Shown here one piece after another: positions 8,961-16,643 of a stretch of DNA of 64,000 bases. Both the position numbers and the translations under genes were made by a program. Location: NCBI RefSeq assembly GCF_000174815.1, contig NZ_ACNN01000005.1, positions 62,001 through 126,000 on the forward strand, in the 5' to 3' direction. The notes beneath the pieces were generated by a model, which had not been told where the DNA came from, made no database searches, and saw only the letters and a list, made by a program, of their open reading frames with translations. This stretch comes from Porphyromonas endodontalis ATCC 35406 (GTDB taxonomy: Bacteria; Bacteroidota; Bacteroidia; Bacteroidales; Porphyromonadaceae). The first letter of the stretch is position 1. Each line of letters opens with the position of its first letter.

Positions 8961-9330
8961 AATCTGCGAGGGAATCCGGTAGGGTAAGTGTGCAACGAAG
9001 TCGCTTGGGTAGCCCTTGTACTACAAGATAGTAGCTGTGTAGGAGCATCTTTTCTACTCGCTCCCAAGAGAGCGTCCCCCCTAAAATAACACTATTCCAA
9101 TGCTTCTTATTCATGTGAAATGCAGGCTCTACCTCCTCAAATCGGAGCCGCCACTCTTCGGCGAGATCGGGGTCGCACTTGACCATCATTTGGGGATCTT
9201 TCTCTAGGGGAATAAGGGCAAACATCTTTCCACTTACCTTAAAAACGAGCGTTGTTTCGTCAAAAGGGAAACATTCTTCCACGCCCGGAAGAGATAAACA
9301 TAGCTCCTGTATTTGGATAATATCTGCCAT
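8941..9330 (-). CDS. MmcQ/YjbR family protein
   Basis: A 129-residue protein of the MmcQ/YjbR family, which folds like a double-wing DNA-binding protein but has no proven biochemical role. Typical features are LSLPGVEECFPFDETTLVFKV near the N-terminus, FALIPLEKDPQMMVKCDPD in the middle, and a C-terminal LLHSYYLVVQGLPKR helix. It is first in the minus-strand repair/biotin-ligase operon and is transcribed divergently from rdgB, with a 54-nt gap. Confidence 0.85.
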   Translation of the reverse strand: MADIIQIQELCLSLPGVEECFPFDETTLVFKVSGKMFALIPLEKDPQMMVKCDPDLAEEWRLRFEEVEPAFHMNKKHWNSVILGGTLSWERVEKMLLHSYYLVVQGLPKRLRCTLTLPDSLADYAHPQL

Positions 9331-9343
9331 CTTGCTAATTTTG
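9313..9343 (+). promoter_or_regulatory. Promoter of rdgB-porZ
   Basis: TTG at 9313-9315, a 20-nt spacer, then TAATTTTG at 9336-9343. It lies across the start of the divergent YjbR-like gene. On the opposite strand TATCTTTG reads from 9384 to 9377 and could serve that operon. Confidence 0.6.
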
Positions 9344-9349
9344 CTACCT

Positions 9350-9373
9350 GTGTGGAGTTTAGGAACTCTACAC
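9350..9373. promoter_or_regulatory. Operator-like inverted repeat between divergent genes
   Basis: Arms GTGTGGAGTT (9350-9359) and AACTCTACAC (9364-9373) pair with one mismatch around a 4-nt centre. They occupy most of the 54-nt divergent gap. It could be an operator or a hairpin in the rdgB leader. Confidence 0.45.
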
Positions 9374-9384
9374 TCACAAAGATA

Positions 9385-9975
9385 ATGGAAAAACTACTTT
9401 TCGCTACGAATAATACGCACAAGCTCGCAGAGGTGCGCCAAATCTTGCAAGAGCGATGTACTCTAATCAGTCTGGCAGAGGCGGGAGTGCAAAGCAATCC
9501 TGTGGAAGATGCTCCTACCCTTGAGGGAAATGCCCTTATAAAGGTGCGCGATGCTCATCGCCTTTCTCAGCTCCCTACGATTGCCGATGATACGGGGCTC
9601 GAAGTCAATTGCCTGGGAGGAGCTCCCGGAGTTCACTCGGCGCGATATGCCGGAGAGGCGCACAACGATGCTGCCAATCGGCAGAAGTTGGTGGAGGATC
9701 TTCGCTCTTTCTCTCCTCCTTACAAAGCTCGTTTTCGTACCGTGGTTGCCTATATTGATGCCGCCGGTGCCGAGCATCTTTTTGAGGGATGCGTGGAGGG
9801 GACGATCATACTAGAAGAGCGCGGAGAGGCGGGCTTCGGGTACGATGCTCTTTTTGTGCCGGAAGGGGAGGAAAGAACCTTTGCCCAAATGACGGAGCAT
9901 GAGAAGAATGCCATGAGCCACCGAGCGCGCGCCATAACCGCCTTTAGTCAATACCTCAAACAATATCCCCTATGA
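9385..9975 (+). CDS. rdgB: RdgB/HAM1 non-canonical purine NTP pyrophosphatase
   Basis: Hydrolyses dITP and XTP to monophosphates, cleaning the nucleotide pool. The N-terminus LLFATNNTHKLAEVRQIL is the family signature, followed by ADDTGLEVNCLGGAPGVHSARYAG and the C-terminal GFGYDALFVPEGEERTFAQM and SHRARA motifs. The start at 9385 gives 196 residues, the normal length. The frame is open upstream to 9313, but that runs through the promoter. The stop codon overlaps the porZ start (ATGA). Confidence 0.95.
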   Translation: MEKLLFATNNTHKLAEVRQILQERCTLISLAEAGVQSNPVEDAPTLEGNALIKVRDAHRLSQLPTIADDTGLEVNCLGGAPGVHSARYAGEAHNDAANRQKLVEDLRSFSPPYKARFRTVVAYIDAAGAEHLFEGCVEGTIILEERGEAGFGYDALFVPEGEERTFAQMTEHEKNAMSHRARAITAFSQYLKQYPL

Positions 9976-12281
9976 AGCCATTACTTCGCCTTGCCCTAGC
10001 TTTGGGCGTTTGGGTTGTGTCGCTACTCCCCCTTGCCGCTCAGGAGGCTCTTTGGCAGCCGATCCTTGCCATGAATCACTATGAGCAAATAGAGGATACC
10101 CCGACCCATGTTTACCTTGTTGCCAATGGCAGTCTTTTTGGTATTGAGAAGAAACGCCCCGACCGCGTACACCTCTACAGTCATGCGGATGGACTAACAG
10201 ATAATCGTATCTCTACCATCTACTACGAAGCTTCGGCGCAGCGACTATTCATATACTACCTATCCGGTAAAATGGATGTGCTCTCGCCCCAAGGGGTTGT
10301 GAGCAATACGGCCTTGTACGACAACTACCGTTTGGCAGACAAAAAGCTCCACCGCCTCATCGGCGCCGAGGACAAAGTGTATCTTGCCGGAGGCTTCGGC
10401 ATCTCTCGAGTGACGCTGGAGCGCGCCCACATAGAGGCTACCTACTTTTTGGGTACTGAGGTGCGAGATGTTGCTCAGCTAGGGAGCGTGCTTTACGCTC
10501 TACGCCCCGATGGCTCGCTATTCCGAGGAGATGAGACGCGTAATTTACAAGACCCCTCTGAGTGGAAGCGCGTAGACCTCCCCCACAATGCGACTCAATT
10601 ACTACAGATTGCAACCTATCAGGGGGATTTGCTTCTGTTGCACAAAGACGGTTCTCTCTACCGCCTCCCAAAAGGAGAAGGGGTTGCCACTCTTTTCTAT
10701 TCGGGGATTGAGAATCTTCTTAGGGATCACAAAACGACGTTGGCACAGGGAGCGAATCAATTCATTCTTCTTGATGAAAAACAGGAGCCGCGCGCTCTTT
10801 CGCCTTTGGCTAGCCTCACCGACTTTGCCACGGCAGGCCTCCCCACGGAGCTTTGGCTTGCAGCTTCGAACAGAATAGAGCGCCTCACACTCTCAGGGGC
10901 TGATGCGAGTGGCGAAGAGTGGAAGCCTCAATACGATAGCCCTTGGGATAATAATTATTTTTACACTGTGCTATCCGGAGGCCGATTTTACGCCGTCTCC
11001 GGAGGGAGAGGAGGCGACCGTAACCGCATCCCGGGGTGTATAAAGATACAAGACCGAGTACATCCTTGGATCAAGATTACAGAGGAGGAGATACAGGGGC
11101 GTGTAAAACCTCAGTACTACGACGTGGTTTCCTTAGCCGTAGACCCTCGCGATCCTAAGCATTTTTTTGCCAGCACTTGGGGCGAAGGTCTGCTGGAGTT
11201 TCGTAATGATGAGCTGGTACAGCAATATTCGTTGGAGAATAGTCCCCTCTCAAGTGCCCTCCCCAATAAACCCTACAGCAATACTTTTGTACGAGTGGGG
11301 AGCCTGTCTTTCGACTCGAAAGGGGGGCTTTGGATGTTCCAAGGCTCTGTTCCCGAAAATATTGTCTACCTCGATGCTAAGGGAAATTGGCATAAGTTCC
11401 TAGAAATGAGTGTGCGTGATGCCAATGCTTTTGGCCCCTCCCTCGTACTCCCCGGGGATATTGTTTGGTGTACAATCGTGCATGGCGATAGAACGGGTGT
11501 GGTAATCGTAGATATAAACGGCACCCCCGATAATACAGCCGATGATGTGATTCGTAGTATTTCTCAGTTTGTCGATCGCTCGGGAAAGAGTATTGCCACG
11601 CGCACTTTTTACTGCATGGCTCTTGATAGAGAGGGTGTCCTTTGGTTGGGTTCGGATAAGGGTCCCATCATTGTAAACGCCCCCACTCGTGTGCATAAAG
11701 CCGCCTCTCCTGTGGCTTCTCGTCCCGTAGGAGGGGTAGAGCCTAACCTATACTACGTTCTTGATAACGTCCGTATCAATGCCCTTGCTGTAGACAGACT
11801 TAACAACAAATGGGTGGGAACGGCAAGCGACGGTCTCTATTTGCTCAGTAGTGATGGTACCAAAATATTGGCTCACTATCGCGCTGAAGATACTCCTCTC
11901 CTAAGCAACAATATAAATACCCTCTCGCTTGACAATGCTACGGGGTTGCTCTATATTGGCACTTCCGAAGGGCTGATTACTTTGCAAACAGGCAACTTCG
12001 ATACGACTGAAGAGTCCTTGAGCTCTATCCATGTGTACCCCAACCCTCTGCGTCCCGAAGACCCGGACTTGGTCACCATCACAGGGCTCAATACCGGTAT
12101 GGAGTTGCGCGTTACCAATGCTCAGGGAGGCTTAGTACATAGTGCCGTTGCCACGGGGAACGAGTATCCGCTCACCGTGCGCGCCTCGAGTGGAGAACGC
12201 TATGCCCCGGGCATTTACTCCGTACTCATCAGTGACCCTAAGAGCCGAAAAGCTCGCGTTGTGCGCTTTGCTGTCTTGTAA
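9972..12281 (+). CDS. porZ: PorZ-like type IX secretion attachment-complex protein
   Basis: In Porphyromonas, PorZ works on the cell surface with the PorU sortase to anchor type IX cargo to A-LPS. This 769-residue protein has a signal peptide ending LLPLAAQ and repeated short blocks such as VYLVANGSLFGIEKK, KWVGTASDGLYLL and LYIGTSEGLITL that fit two beta-propellers. The C-terminal beta domain (VYPNPLRPEDPDLVTI ... YAPGIYSVLI ... ARVVRFAVL) matches a type IX C-terminal signal. Length is close to P. gingivalis PorZ, and the peptidase gene downstream matches the order I recall for that species. Confidence 0.85.
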   Translation: MKPLLRLALALGVWVVSLLPLAAQEALWQPILAMNHYEQIEDTPTHVYLVANGSLFGIEKKRPDRVHLYSHADGLTDNRISTIYYEASAQRLFIYYLSGKMDVLSPQGVVSNTALYDNYRLADKKLHRLIGAEDKVYLAGGFGISRVTLERAHIEATYFLGTEVRDVAQLGSVLYALRPDGSLFRGDETRNLQDPSEWKRVDLPHNATQLLQIATYQGDLLLLHKDGSLYRLPKGEGVATLFYSGIENLLRDHKTTLAQGANQFILLDEKQEPRALSPLASLTDFATAGLPTELWLAASNRIERLTLSGADASGEEWKPQYDSPWDNNYFYTVLSGGRFYAVSGGRGGDRNRIPGCIKIQDRVHPWIKITEEEIQGRVKPQYYDVVSLAVDPRDPKHFFASTWGEGLLEFRNDELVQQYSLENSPLSSALPNKPYSNTFVRVGSLSFDSKGGLWMFQGSVPENIVYLDAKGNWHKFLEMSVRDANAFGPSLVLPGDIVWCTIVHGDRTGVVIVDINGTPDNTADDVIRSISQFVDRSGKSIATRTFYCMALDREGVLWLGSDKGPIIVNAPTRVHKAASPVASRPVGGVEPNLYYVLDNVRINALAVDRLNNKWVGTASDGLYLLSSDGTKILAHYRAEDTPLLSNNINTLSLDNATGLLYIGTSEGLITLQTGNFDTTEESLSSIHVYPNPLRPEDPDLVTITGLNTGMELRVTNAQGGLVHSAVATGNEYPLTVRASSGERYAPGIYSVLISDPKSRKARVVRFAVL

Positions 12282-12311
12282 ACAAACAATCCAAATAGAA
12301 ATAATAGAACA

Positions 12312-13715
12312 ATGAAAAAAAATCTACTCACCTCGCTATCGCTGGCGTTAGCTATCACGCTTTCTCTGCCGGTTGCAGCTCAAGTGGGCAAGGGTGGTCT
12401 TACCGAGCAAGATCTCTCTACTATCCGCTCAGGGTTTGATCAAAGCCCTGCCAATCGTGCTCTCCTCAATGCAATCCAAGCCAATGGAATGGTGCTTACC
12501 AGTGCCGCTCCCAAGGACTATCCTACAGGGGAATTCTCTAACCGAGTAGCGAGCCGAGGCATCGCCGACCAAAAGCAGAGCGGACGTTGCTGGCTCTTTA
12601 CCGGTCTGAATGTGCTCCGTGCCGAGCTAATGCAAAAGAATAATGCAGGCGAGTTCTTCTTCTCGCATAACTATTCTTTCTTTTGGGATCAGCTGGAGAA
12701 ATCCAATCTTTTCCTCCAAGGGATTATCGATACGCGTAAGAAACCCATCGACGATCGTACGGTAGCTTGGCTCTTCCGCAACCCTATTGGTGACGGAGGT
12801 CAGTTCACGGGCGTTTCGGACAACCTTACTAAGTATGGTGTGGTGCCGAGCGAAGTTATGCCCGAGACAACCAACAGCAATAATACAAGCCGTCTCTCTT
12901 CTCTTATCGCTAAGGTATTGCGCCAAGGGGGGATTCGCCTTCGTCAGGCTGCAGAAAAAGGGGCCAGTGAAAAGCAACTAGAACAGCAAAAACTAACCGT
13001 TCTCAAGAGCGTGTATCGTCTCTTGGTACTCAATTTGGGAGAGCCTCCTACGAAGTTTACCTACACGCTCCGCGATGCTCAAGGCAAGGCTATCAGTACA
13101 AAAGAGTACACCCCTAAGAGCTTCTATCAAGAGTTTATAGGGCGTGATCTCCGCAACGAGTACGTGATGATTATGAACGACCCCTCGCGTCCTTACTACA
13201 AAACCTACCAGATTGAGTACGACCGCCACATGTACGATGGTAAGAACTGGACGTACGTAAATGTTCCCATCGAAGAGCTAAAGACAATGGCCATTGCCTC
13301 TATAAAGGATAGCACAATGCTCTATTATTCTTGCGACGTGGGCAAGGAACTCGATAGCAAGCGTGGGGTACTAAGCTTGGGTTATAATGACTACGAAGCT
13401 ATCCTAGGTTACCCCATTGATATGAACAAAAAGGAGCGTATTGAGACCGGCGATAGTGGTTCGACCCACGCCATGACCCTCGTTGCTGTGGATCTGAATG
13501 CAGCGGGTAAACCTACCAAATGGATGGTGGAAAATAGTTGGGGAGCTGCCTCGGGACACCAAGGTCACCTCATCATGACCGACGAGTGGTTTGATGCCTA
13601 TACTTTCCGTATCGTAGTGGATAAGAAATACCTTACAGATAAAGTGCGCGCTGTGATGAACGACAAGCCTACCATGCTTCCCCCCTGGGATCCTATGTTC
13701 CGTGCCGAAGAGTAA
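12312..13715 (+). CDS. C1-family aminopeptidase (bleomycin hydrolase type)
   Basis: Papain-fold cysteine aminopeptidase of the PepC/bleomycin hydrolase family, 467 residues. The active-site Gln-Cys segment is QKQSGRCWLF (Cys93), His lies in DSGSTHAMTL, and Asn in WMVENSWG. Unlike cytoplasmic PepC, it begins with a clear signal peptide (MKKNLLTSLSLALAITLSLPVAAQ), so it should act in the periplasm or outside, in line with a peptide-fermenting lifestyle. It follows porZ after 30 nt and ends before a strong terminator at 13743-13784. Confidence 0.92.
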   Translation: MKKNLLTSLSLALAITLSLPVAAQVGKGGLTEQDLSTIRSGFDQSPANRALLNAIQANGMVLTSAAPKDYPTGEFSNRVASRGIADQKQSGRCWLFTGLNVLRAELMQKNNAGEFFFSHNYSFFWDQLEKSNLFLQGIIDTRKKPIDDRTVAWLFRNPIGDGGQFTGVSDNLTKYGVVPSEVMPETTNSNNTSRLSSLIAKVLRQGGIRLRQAAEKGASEKQLEQQKLTVLKSVYRLLVLNLGEPPTKFTYTLRDAQGKAISTKEYTPKSFYQEFIGRDLRNEYVMIMNDPSRPYYKTYQIEYDRHMYDGKNWTYVNVPIEELKTMAIASIKDSTMLYYSCDVGKELDSKRGVLSLGYNDYEAILGYPIDMNKKERIETGDSGSTHAMTLVAVDLNAAGKPTKWMVENSWGAASGHQGHLIMTDEWFDAYTFRIVVDKKYLTDKVRAVMNDKPTMLPPWDPMFRAEE

Positions 13716-13742
13716 TACTTCGCTCTAAGCTCTAAGCAATCG

Positions 13743-13784
13743 AATGCTGCTATCTTTCTCTTTGGGTAGAAAGGTGGCAGCATT
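13743..13784 (+). terminator. Intrinsic terminator after the C1 peptidase gene
   Basis: AATGCTGC (13743-13750) pairs with GCAGCATT (13777-13784), with a further inner stem (TCTTTCT/AGAAAG), and is followed by TTTCTTTT. The rest of the 386-bp gap (13785-14022) is AT-rich with no credible gene. Confidence 0.75.
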
Positions 13785-13990
13785 TTTCTTTTGCCCCGAG
13801 AGGGATTCCCTTTCTGCCTAGAAAAGGACAGAAAACTAGCCAGAATCGCCTCACTATATTGCCTGATTTTTGAAGAAATCTAGCCCAAGAAATGTTTTCT
13901 TTTAGGCCTGTGTGCAAAAAAATATAGGCTGTCGTTTCTCTTTTGTTCTGAGTGTGGGGAGATTCGATTTCTTCTCAATGTTTTTTTATC

Positions 13991-14030
13991 GTACAGAATT
14001 ACATTATTAAGGTGATTCTCTGTACATTTG
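13991..14030 (+). promoter_or_regulatory. -7 element with overlapping inverted repeat upstream of the DUF438 gene
   Basis: TACATTTG at 14023-14030 is a good -7 motif. An inverted repeat, GTACAGA (13991-13997) and TCTGTAC (14019-14025), has one arm overlapping the -7 box, the geometry of a repressor or activator site. The start codon is at 14102. Confidence 0.45.
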
Positions 14031-14101
14031 TAATGGTCTTGTGGGTACATTGTGTTGTAGCCCAAGCACAAACAAATAATCACAAGCATAAAAAAGAAAG
14101 T

Positions 14102-15613
14102 ATGACTCCGACAAATCCCATATTCGATAGCCTAGACAAAGGCAAATTGCAGCGCATGCTCCAAATTCGTAGCGAGTACAGCGATGGTTTAATCCCTCTA
14201 GAAGAGGCTAGGAAACGTATGCTCCAAGATGTGGGGCGTATCACTCCTGAAGAGTTTGCCGCCGCTGAGCAACTGGTAAAGGGAGAGGAAGATCCCGATG
14301 AATGCCGCACGGAGGATGTGCACGAGATACTGCAAATCTTTGAGGGTCTTATTGAGCAACCCAAACTCTCACTCCCCTTTGGGCATCCCCTTGATGCCTA
14401 TTTGCGAGAAGCAGAGAAGATGAAAGCCTTGCTCCAAGAGGGCGAAAAATTGCTGCAAGGAGCGTTTGCTCCAGAGCCCTGGATGGCTTTGATGCAAGAG
14501 ATCATGCCCTATAAAGTGCATTTTAGTCGTAAACAAAATCAACTCTACTCCGTACTCGAGAGAAAGGGTTTTACTCGCCCCTCTACTACGATGTGGACAT
14601 ACGATGACTATGTGCGCGATGAGATGAATAAGGCAATGGATCTATTGCAGTTGGGCAATTATGCCGCTTTCCCTGAGGCCTTCCGCACCATGGCAACCGA
14701 TATGCTCGACCTGATCAGCAAAGAGGAGCTGATACTCTATCCCACCTCGCTCAAATTAATTTCTGAATCAGAGTTTGAGGCGATGAAGCATGGGGACTAC
14801 GAGATCGGATTTTTTGGTATCGAAATGCCCGAATACACGCCTTCTCGCACTCAGGCTCCTAAGGGCGACTTTATGGGAGAGCTTGCCGATTTGCTTGCAC
14901 GCTATGGACTTGGCTCCAAGGGGCAGTCGTCAGACGAGGTCCTGCATGTGGCTGAGGGGCGATTGACTTTGGAGCAGATTAACCTTCTATTCCGCCATCT
15001 CCCCGTAGATCTTTCTTATGTGGATGAGAACGAACTAGTCAAGTTCTATACCGATACACCCCATAGAGTATTCCCTCGTAGTAGGGAGGTGATTGGTAGA
15101 GAGGTAAGCAAATGCCACCCGCCAAAGAGCGTCCATATTGTGGAGGAAATCATAGAGAAGTTTAGACGAGGCGAGCAAAGTAAGGCGGAGTTTTGGATCA
15201 ATAAACCCGCTCTCTTTATCTATATCGTTTATGTGGCTGTGCGTGATGCCGAAGGGCACTTCCGAGGCGTTTTGGAGATGATGCAAGACTGTACTCATAT
15301 CCGTAGCTTAGAGGGCTCCCGCACCTTGCTTACTTGGGACGAAGAGCAACAGGAGCCAGAGGCTTCGGAGGAAGAGAGCGGCAGCTCGGTACTATCTCCC
15401 GATACTAAGTTAAAAGACCTGCTCAAACGTTATCCCCAATTGAAGGAGGATTTGTCTTCGATCAACCCCAAGTTTGCGATGTTGCAGACACCTATTGCCA
15501 AGGTGATGTTGCCTATGGCTACCCTCAAAACAATGAGTGAACGCGCTGATATGCCTCTCAATGAATTGATGAGCCGATTGGCTGCGCTTATCTCCTCGTA
15601 TGGAGGGAATTAA
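14102..15613 (+). CDS. DUF438 protein with hemerythrin-like and PAS domains
   Basis: A 503-residue cytoplasmic protein. Order of parts: an N-terminal DUF438 region (about residues 1-85), a helical HHE/hemerythrin-like region with candidate iron ligands in YKVHFSRKQNQLYSVLE and SKEELILYP, a PAS-like domain (LPVDLSYVDENELVKFYTD ... FWINKPALFIYIVYVAVRDAEG), and a C-terminal DUF1858-like tail (LSPDTKLKDLLKRYPQL). Such proteins are suspected sensors or scavengers of oxygen or nitric oxide; the role is not established. I use the ATG at 14102 because upstream in-frame sequence contains the promoter. Confidence 0.8.
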   Translation: MTPTNPIFDSLDKGKLQRMLQIRSEYSDGLIPLEEARKRMLQDVGRITPEEFAAAEQLVKGEEDPDECRTEDVHEILQIFEGLIEQPKLSLPFGHPLDAYLREAEKMKALLQEGEKLLQGAFAPEPWMALMQEIMPYKVHFSRKQNQLYSVLERKGFTRPSTTMWTYDDYVRDEMNKAMDLLQLGNYAAFPEAFRTMATDMLDLISKEELILYPTSLKLISESEFEAMKHGDYEIGFFGIEMPEYTPSRTQAPKGDFMGELADLLARYGLGSKGQSSDEVLHVAEGRLTLEQINLLFRHLPVDLSYVDENELVKFYTDTPHRVFPRSREVIGREVSKCHPPKSVHIVEEIIEKFRRGEQSKAEFWINKPALFIYIVYVAVRDAEGHFRGVLEMMQDCTHIRSLEGSRTLLTWDEEQQEPEASEEESGSSVLSPDTKLKDLLKRYPQLKEDLSSINPKFAMLQTPIAKVMLPMATLKTMSERADMPLNELMSRLAALISSYGGN

Positions 15614-15645
15614 CTTCTGAGAAGGGGTATCTAGCCAAAAAATCC

Positions 15646-15653
15646 TACCTTTG
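15646..15653 (+). promoter_or_regulatory. -7 element upstream of the sugar nucleotidyltransferase gene
   Basis: TACCTTTG lies 38 nt before the start codon at 15691, flanked by CCTA and TAGG so that it is itself partly palindromic. No good -33 TTG is seen. Confidence 0.5.
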
Positions 15654-15690
15654 TAGGCGAAAGAGACGAAGGTATTTAGATTTGTAATAT

Positions 15691-16596
15691 ATGAAACCGA
15701 CCCTTCTTGTAATGGCTGCCGGCATGGGAAGCCGGTATGGAGGCCTTAAGCAATTAGACGGCGTAGGACCCAATGGCGAGACCATTATGGATTATTCTAT
15801 CTATGATGCACTGCACGCCGGGTTTGGCAAGGTTGTATTTGTAATTCGCCGGGATTTTGAAGAAGAATTCCGTTCGAAGGTGTTATCTAAATATGAGCAC
15901 GCCATTCCTACGGAGGTCGTTTTTCAAGAGATTGATAAGCTCCCTCATCCCTTTGTTTGCCCGGAAGGGCGTGTAAAACCTTGGGGTACAAATCATGCTG
16001 TATTGATGGCTGCTGAGGCTATTCATGAGCCTTTTTGTGTGATCAATGCCGACGATTTTTATGGCAGGGAGGCTTTTGCCGTGATGGCAGAGGCTCTACA
16101 AACTATTGACCCTTCTACTAAGGGAGACTACTGTATGGTAGCCTATCACTTGGGGAATACGCTTAGTGAGGGGGGGACGGTCTCACGTGGCGTTTGCTCG
16201 GTAGACTCGGAGGGGTGTTTGCAAAAGGTAGAGGAGCAGACTGCTCTTGCTCGAGACCCTAAGGATCCCTCTCGCTGTCTTGATGGAAAGTCCGGGCTAG
16301 CCTTCCCATTGTCTACCCCCGTTTCGATGAACTTTTGGGGCTTCACGCCCGATTATTTCGACTACTCCCAAAAGGCTTTTGTACGCTTTCTAGAGGAGCA
16401 TATTGCCGAGCCCAAGAGTGAGTTCTACATCCCCCTAATGGTAGATACCCTTATAAAAAGCGGAGAGGCAAAGGTGCGTCTTCTCTCGAGTACGGCGCAG
16501 TGGTTTGGTGTAACATACCAAGAAGATCGTAAAAACGTGGTAGCCCGTCTTGCCTCATTGGCTGCCGATGGTACGTATCCATCTCCGCTTTTCTAA
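15691..16596 (+). CDS. Sugar-phosphate nucleotidyltransferase family protein
   Basis: A 301-residue protein with a Rossmann-like nucleotidyltransferase fold. The N-terminal LLVMAAGMGSRYGGLKQLDGVGPNGETIMDY holds the nucleotide-binding GxGxR and lysine pattern, and CVINADDFYG is the metal-binding segment. The later VSMNFWGFTPDYFDY and EFYIPLMVDTLI blocks are typical of a Bacteroidota group annotated only as NTP_transferase. The sugar is unknown. Its own -7 box precedes it, and the M13 peptidase gene follows after 47 nt. Confidence 0.82.
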   Translation: MKPTLLVMAAGMGSRYGGLKQLDGVGPNGETIMDYSIYDALHAGFGKVVFVIRRDFEEEFRSKVLSKYEHAIPTEVVFQEIDKLPHPFVCPEGRVKPWGTNHAVLMAAEAIHEPFCVINADDFYGREAFAVMAEALQTIDPSTKGDYCMVAYHLGNTLSEGGTVSRGVCSVDSEGCLQKVEEQTALARDPKDPSRCLDGKSGLAFPLSTPVSMNFWGFTPDYFDYSQKAFVRFLEEHIAEPKSEFYIPLMVDTLIKSGEAKVRLLSSTAQWFGVTYQEDRKNVVARLASLAADGTYPSPLF

Positions 16597-16643
16597 AGCT
16601 ATTCCTTTCTTTTTGCCCAAAAAACTTATTCATTATAAAACCT

